60,307 nt of DNA, taken from NCBI GenBank assembly GCA_964236445.1, contig CAXSDR010000005.1, forward strand, positions 1 through 60,307, in the 5' to 3' direction. Origin of the DNA: CAXSDR01 sp964236445 (GTDB taxonomy: Bacteria; Actinomycetota; Actinomycetes; Motilibacterales; Motilibacteraceae). Shown piece by piece: positions 58,743 to 60,307 of this stretch (position 1 is the stretch's first letter; the number at the start of each line of letters is the position of its first letter). The position numbers were made by a program, and so were the translations under genes. Under the pieces are notes generated by a model. It had not been told where the DNA came from, ran no database searches, and saw only the letters and a program-made list of their open reading frames with translations.

Positions 58743-60307
58743 AGGCAGACCGACTCGCTGACGCGGCCTGTCGACGCCCACCTGGGCCGACAGACCGTCA
58801 GCGGTCTCATGCTGACCGTCAGCGGTCAGTGGGGTCGACTGGTTCTGCAGTTCGTGTCGACCTACGCCCTGTCCCGGCTGCTGCTGCGCTCCCAGTTCGG
58901 ACTGTTCGCCGAGGTGCTCGTCATCACCGGCTTCGCCGAGCAGATGAAGGACCTGGGCCTCGCGGCGGCCACCGTCCAGCGTGAGCGCATCGAGCAGCGT
59001 CAGGTCACGGGGCTGTTCTGGATCAATGCGGCCGTCGGTGTCGGACTCGCGCTCGTCGTCGCGGCCCTTGCGCCGCTCGTCGCCGCGTTCTACGGCAAGC
59101 CGGCGCTCACCGGGCTGACCCTGCTGCTGTCGCTGAGCTTCATCGCCGGCGGTGTCGCCGTGCAGCACCAGGCCCTCCTGCAGCGCCAGCTTCGCTTCGG
59201 CGCCCTCGCGGTGGCCGACACCGGTTCGATCGCCGCCGGCGTCGCCGCAGGCATCGCCTGTGCCGCGGCGGGGCTCGGTGCCTGGTCGCTGGCGATCATG
59301 TATGTCACGAGCGCCTTCGTCCGCGCAGGGATCCTCTGGCGCTTCTGCGCCTGGCGGCCGGGCAGGCCGAGCTCGGGCTCGGGAGTTCGCGAGATGCTCT
59401 CCTTCGGAGGCGGCGTCAGCGCCTTCAACCTGCTGAACTACGTCTCGCGCAACGGCGACAACCTCATCATCGGCAAGGCGTTCGGTGCCGACGCGCTCGG
59501 CCTCTATTCCCGTGCTTACACCCTGCTGCTCATGCCGCTGCAGCAGCTCAACGCGCCGCTGGGTGCGGTGTCGATCCCTGTGCTCTCACGGCTGCGTCAG
59601 GAGCCCGCCCGCTACCGCTCGTTCTACCGCTCGGCCGTCAGCGGTCTCTCGCTCGTCGGCCTTCCCGTGGTCGCCCTGCTCATCGTGCTTGCGCCTGAGG
59701 TCATCGGCTTCATGCTCAGCGACAAGTACGCCGACGCGGTGCCGATCTTTCGCGCTCTCGGGGTTGCCGGCCTGGTGCAGGTCGTCGCCAACACCAACGG
59801 CTGGGTCTACATCTCCTGGGGCGCGACCGGGCGCATGGCGCGGTGGGCCCTGATCACCCGCCCGCTCGTCGTGCTGTCCTTCGTGTGCGGGCTGCCGTGG
59901 GGAGTGCAGGGTGTGGCGAACGCCTACGCCATCGGCCAGGTGCTGCTCTTCGTGCCCGGCTTCGCCAATGCACTGAAGGGCACGCCGCTCTCGCTCGCCG
60001 ACGTCGGCTCGGCGGTCTGGCGCCCGGTGGTGCTCGCGCTCGCCACGGCCTGCACGGCGTTCGGACTGCAGCAGCTCGTCTCCGGACCCGACCTGTTCGT
60101 CCTTGTGGCGGTGGGCGCGCCCTCGGTGCTCGTGCACGCCGGGTTGGCGTGGGCCTGGCCCACGACCCGACGCAGCATCCTCGACGTCGTCGCACAGCGG
60201 CGTGGCGGCGCTCGCCCCGCCAAGGCCAGCGTGGCAAGCGTGGCCACCGCTACGACCGCGACCCCGCCGACCGCGACCCCGCCGACCGCGACCCCGCCGA
60301 CCGCGAC
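58725..60307 (+). CDS. WzxC-type lipopolysaccharide/exopolysaccharide flippase, C-terminus beyond the window
   Basis: 527 codons are visible. LGRQTVSGLMLTVSGQWGRL, YALSRLLLRSQFGLFAEV and FGADALGLYSRAYTLLLMP are typical of WzxC-like MOP-superfamily transporters, with about 14 hydrophobic helices. The ATG at 58725 is the first in frame but lies in a hairpin and lacks a ribosome site. GTG 58734 or an ATG before LTVSGQWG are alternatives. It should flip the lipid-linked repeat unit. Unlike the flippase at 26929 it has no nucleotidyltransferase domain before the window ends. The last residues are a TATPP repeat that continues off the edge. Confidence 0.88.
   Translation, partial: MSGVGDRQTDSLTRPVDAHLGRQTVSGLMLTVSGQWGRLVLQFVSTYALSRLLLRSQFGLFAEVLVITGFAEQMKDLGLAAATVQRERIEQRQVTGLFWINAAVGVGLALVVAALAPLVAAFYGKPALTGLTLLLSLSFIAGGVAVQHQALLQRQLRFGALAVADTGSIAAGVAAGIACAAAGLGAWSLAIMYVTSAFVRAGILWRFCAWRPGRPSSGSGVREMLSFGGGVSAFNLLNYVSRNGDNLIIGKAFGADALGLYSRAYTLLLMPLQQLNAPLGAVSIPVLSRLRQEPARYRSFYRSAVSGLSLVGLPVVALLIVLAPEVIGFMLSDKYADAVPIFRALGVAGLVQVVANTNGWVYISWGATGRMARWALITRPLVVLSFVCGLPWGVQGVANAYAIGQVLLFVPGFANALKGTPLSLADVGSAVWRPVVLALATACTAFGLQQLVSGPDLFVLVAVGAPSVLVHAGLAWAWPTTRRSILDVVAQRRGGARPAKASVASVATATTATPPTATPPTATPPTA
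60254..60307 (+). repeat. 15-bp tandem repeat at the right edge
   Basis: GACCGCGACCCCGCC is repeated about 3.6 times up to the last base and encodes TATPP units in the flippase tail. The window ends inside the array, as expected for an assembly break. Confidence 0.95.

Noticed and set aside
1..60307. CRISPR array, integrase, prophage or replication origin
   Set aside because: No spaced direct repeats of CRISPR type, no integrase or phage genes and no DnaA-box cluster were seen.

Overview
The window is high-GC actinobacterial DNA. The gene order pmt / rsmI / metG-tatD-rsmA / ABC-F / ispE ... glmU-prs-rplY is the familiar actinomycete chromosomal core, several genes appear to be leaderless, and starts are often GTG with 4-bp GTGA or ATGA overlaps. 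The exact genus cannot be read from the sequence. The left edge lies inside an IS1380-family transposase and the right edge inside a 15-bp tandem repeat. A 100-N gap is present at 23808-23907.

Layout. 1-2528: IS1380-type transposase (cut by the edge), a TetR regulator and a crotonase resembling 6-oxocamphor hydrolase. 2719-6571 (minus): a two-gene signalling operon with a membrane CHASE3-HAMP-PP2C phosphatase followed by a four-PAS GGDEF diguanylate cyclase. 6823-10648 (minus): a secreted DUF1996 protein and a secreted CBM6 / ricin-B / beta-helix protein, separated by a strong hairpin. 10917-21188: pmt (minus), rsmI, a CAP-like secreted protein, metG, tatD, rsmA, an ABC-F ATPase and ispE. 21190-22828 (minus): TetR plus acyl desaturase behind a perfect 20-bp palindromic operator. 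22992: tRNA-Gln.

23282-44720 is a first surface-glycan block. It holds a Tat-exported, LAKTG-anchored Ser/Thr/Pro-rich protein; a GT4 glycosyltransferase; a Wzz-like protein; a flippase fused to a TagD-like cytidylyltransferase; a CDP-alcohol phosphotransferase; a stand-alone TagD-like enzyme; a 1999-residue delta-60/LamG/FN3/DNRLRE protein; a Wzy-like polymerase; a WcaF-like acyltransferase; another GT4; and two convergent GH71-type secreted proteins. One GH71 gene is preceded by a clear ydaO-type c-di-AMP riboswitch. 44922-48203 returns to core genes (glmU, prs, rplY). 48566-60307 is a second glycan block: initiating sugar-phosphate transferase, GT4, GT2, acyltransferase, GT2, a 1408-residue kelch protein and a WzxC-type flippase running off the window.

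Taken together, the two glycan blocks carry all the parts of a Wzx/Wzy-type exopolysaccharide pathway: initiation (48566), chain building (24646, 38338, 50100, 51446, 52932), acylation (37772, 52345), flipping (26929, 58725), polymerisation (36216) and length control (26088). Three features stand out. One is a predicted CDP-alcohol module partly fused to the flippase, suggesting a phospho-alcohol decorated glycan. The second is a DNRLRE (CBM96-like) domain shared by three secreted proteins of the block. The third is control by second messengers: a c-di-AMP riboswitch on one GH71 gene and a c-di-GMP synthase nearby. These links are inference from context; the individual domain calls rest on visible motifs.
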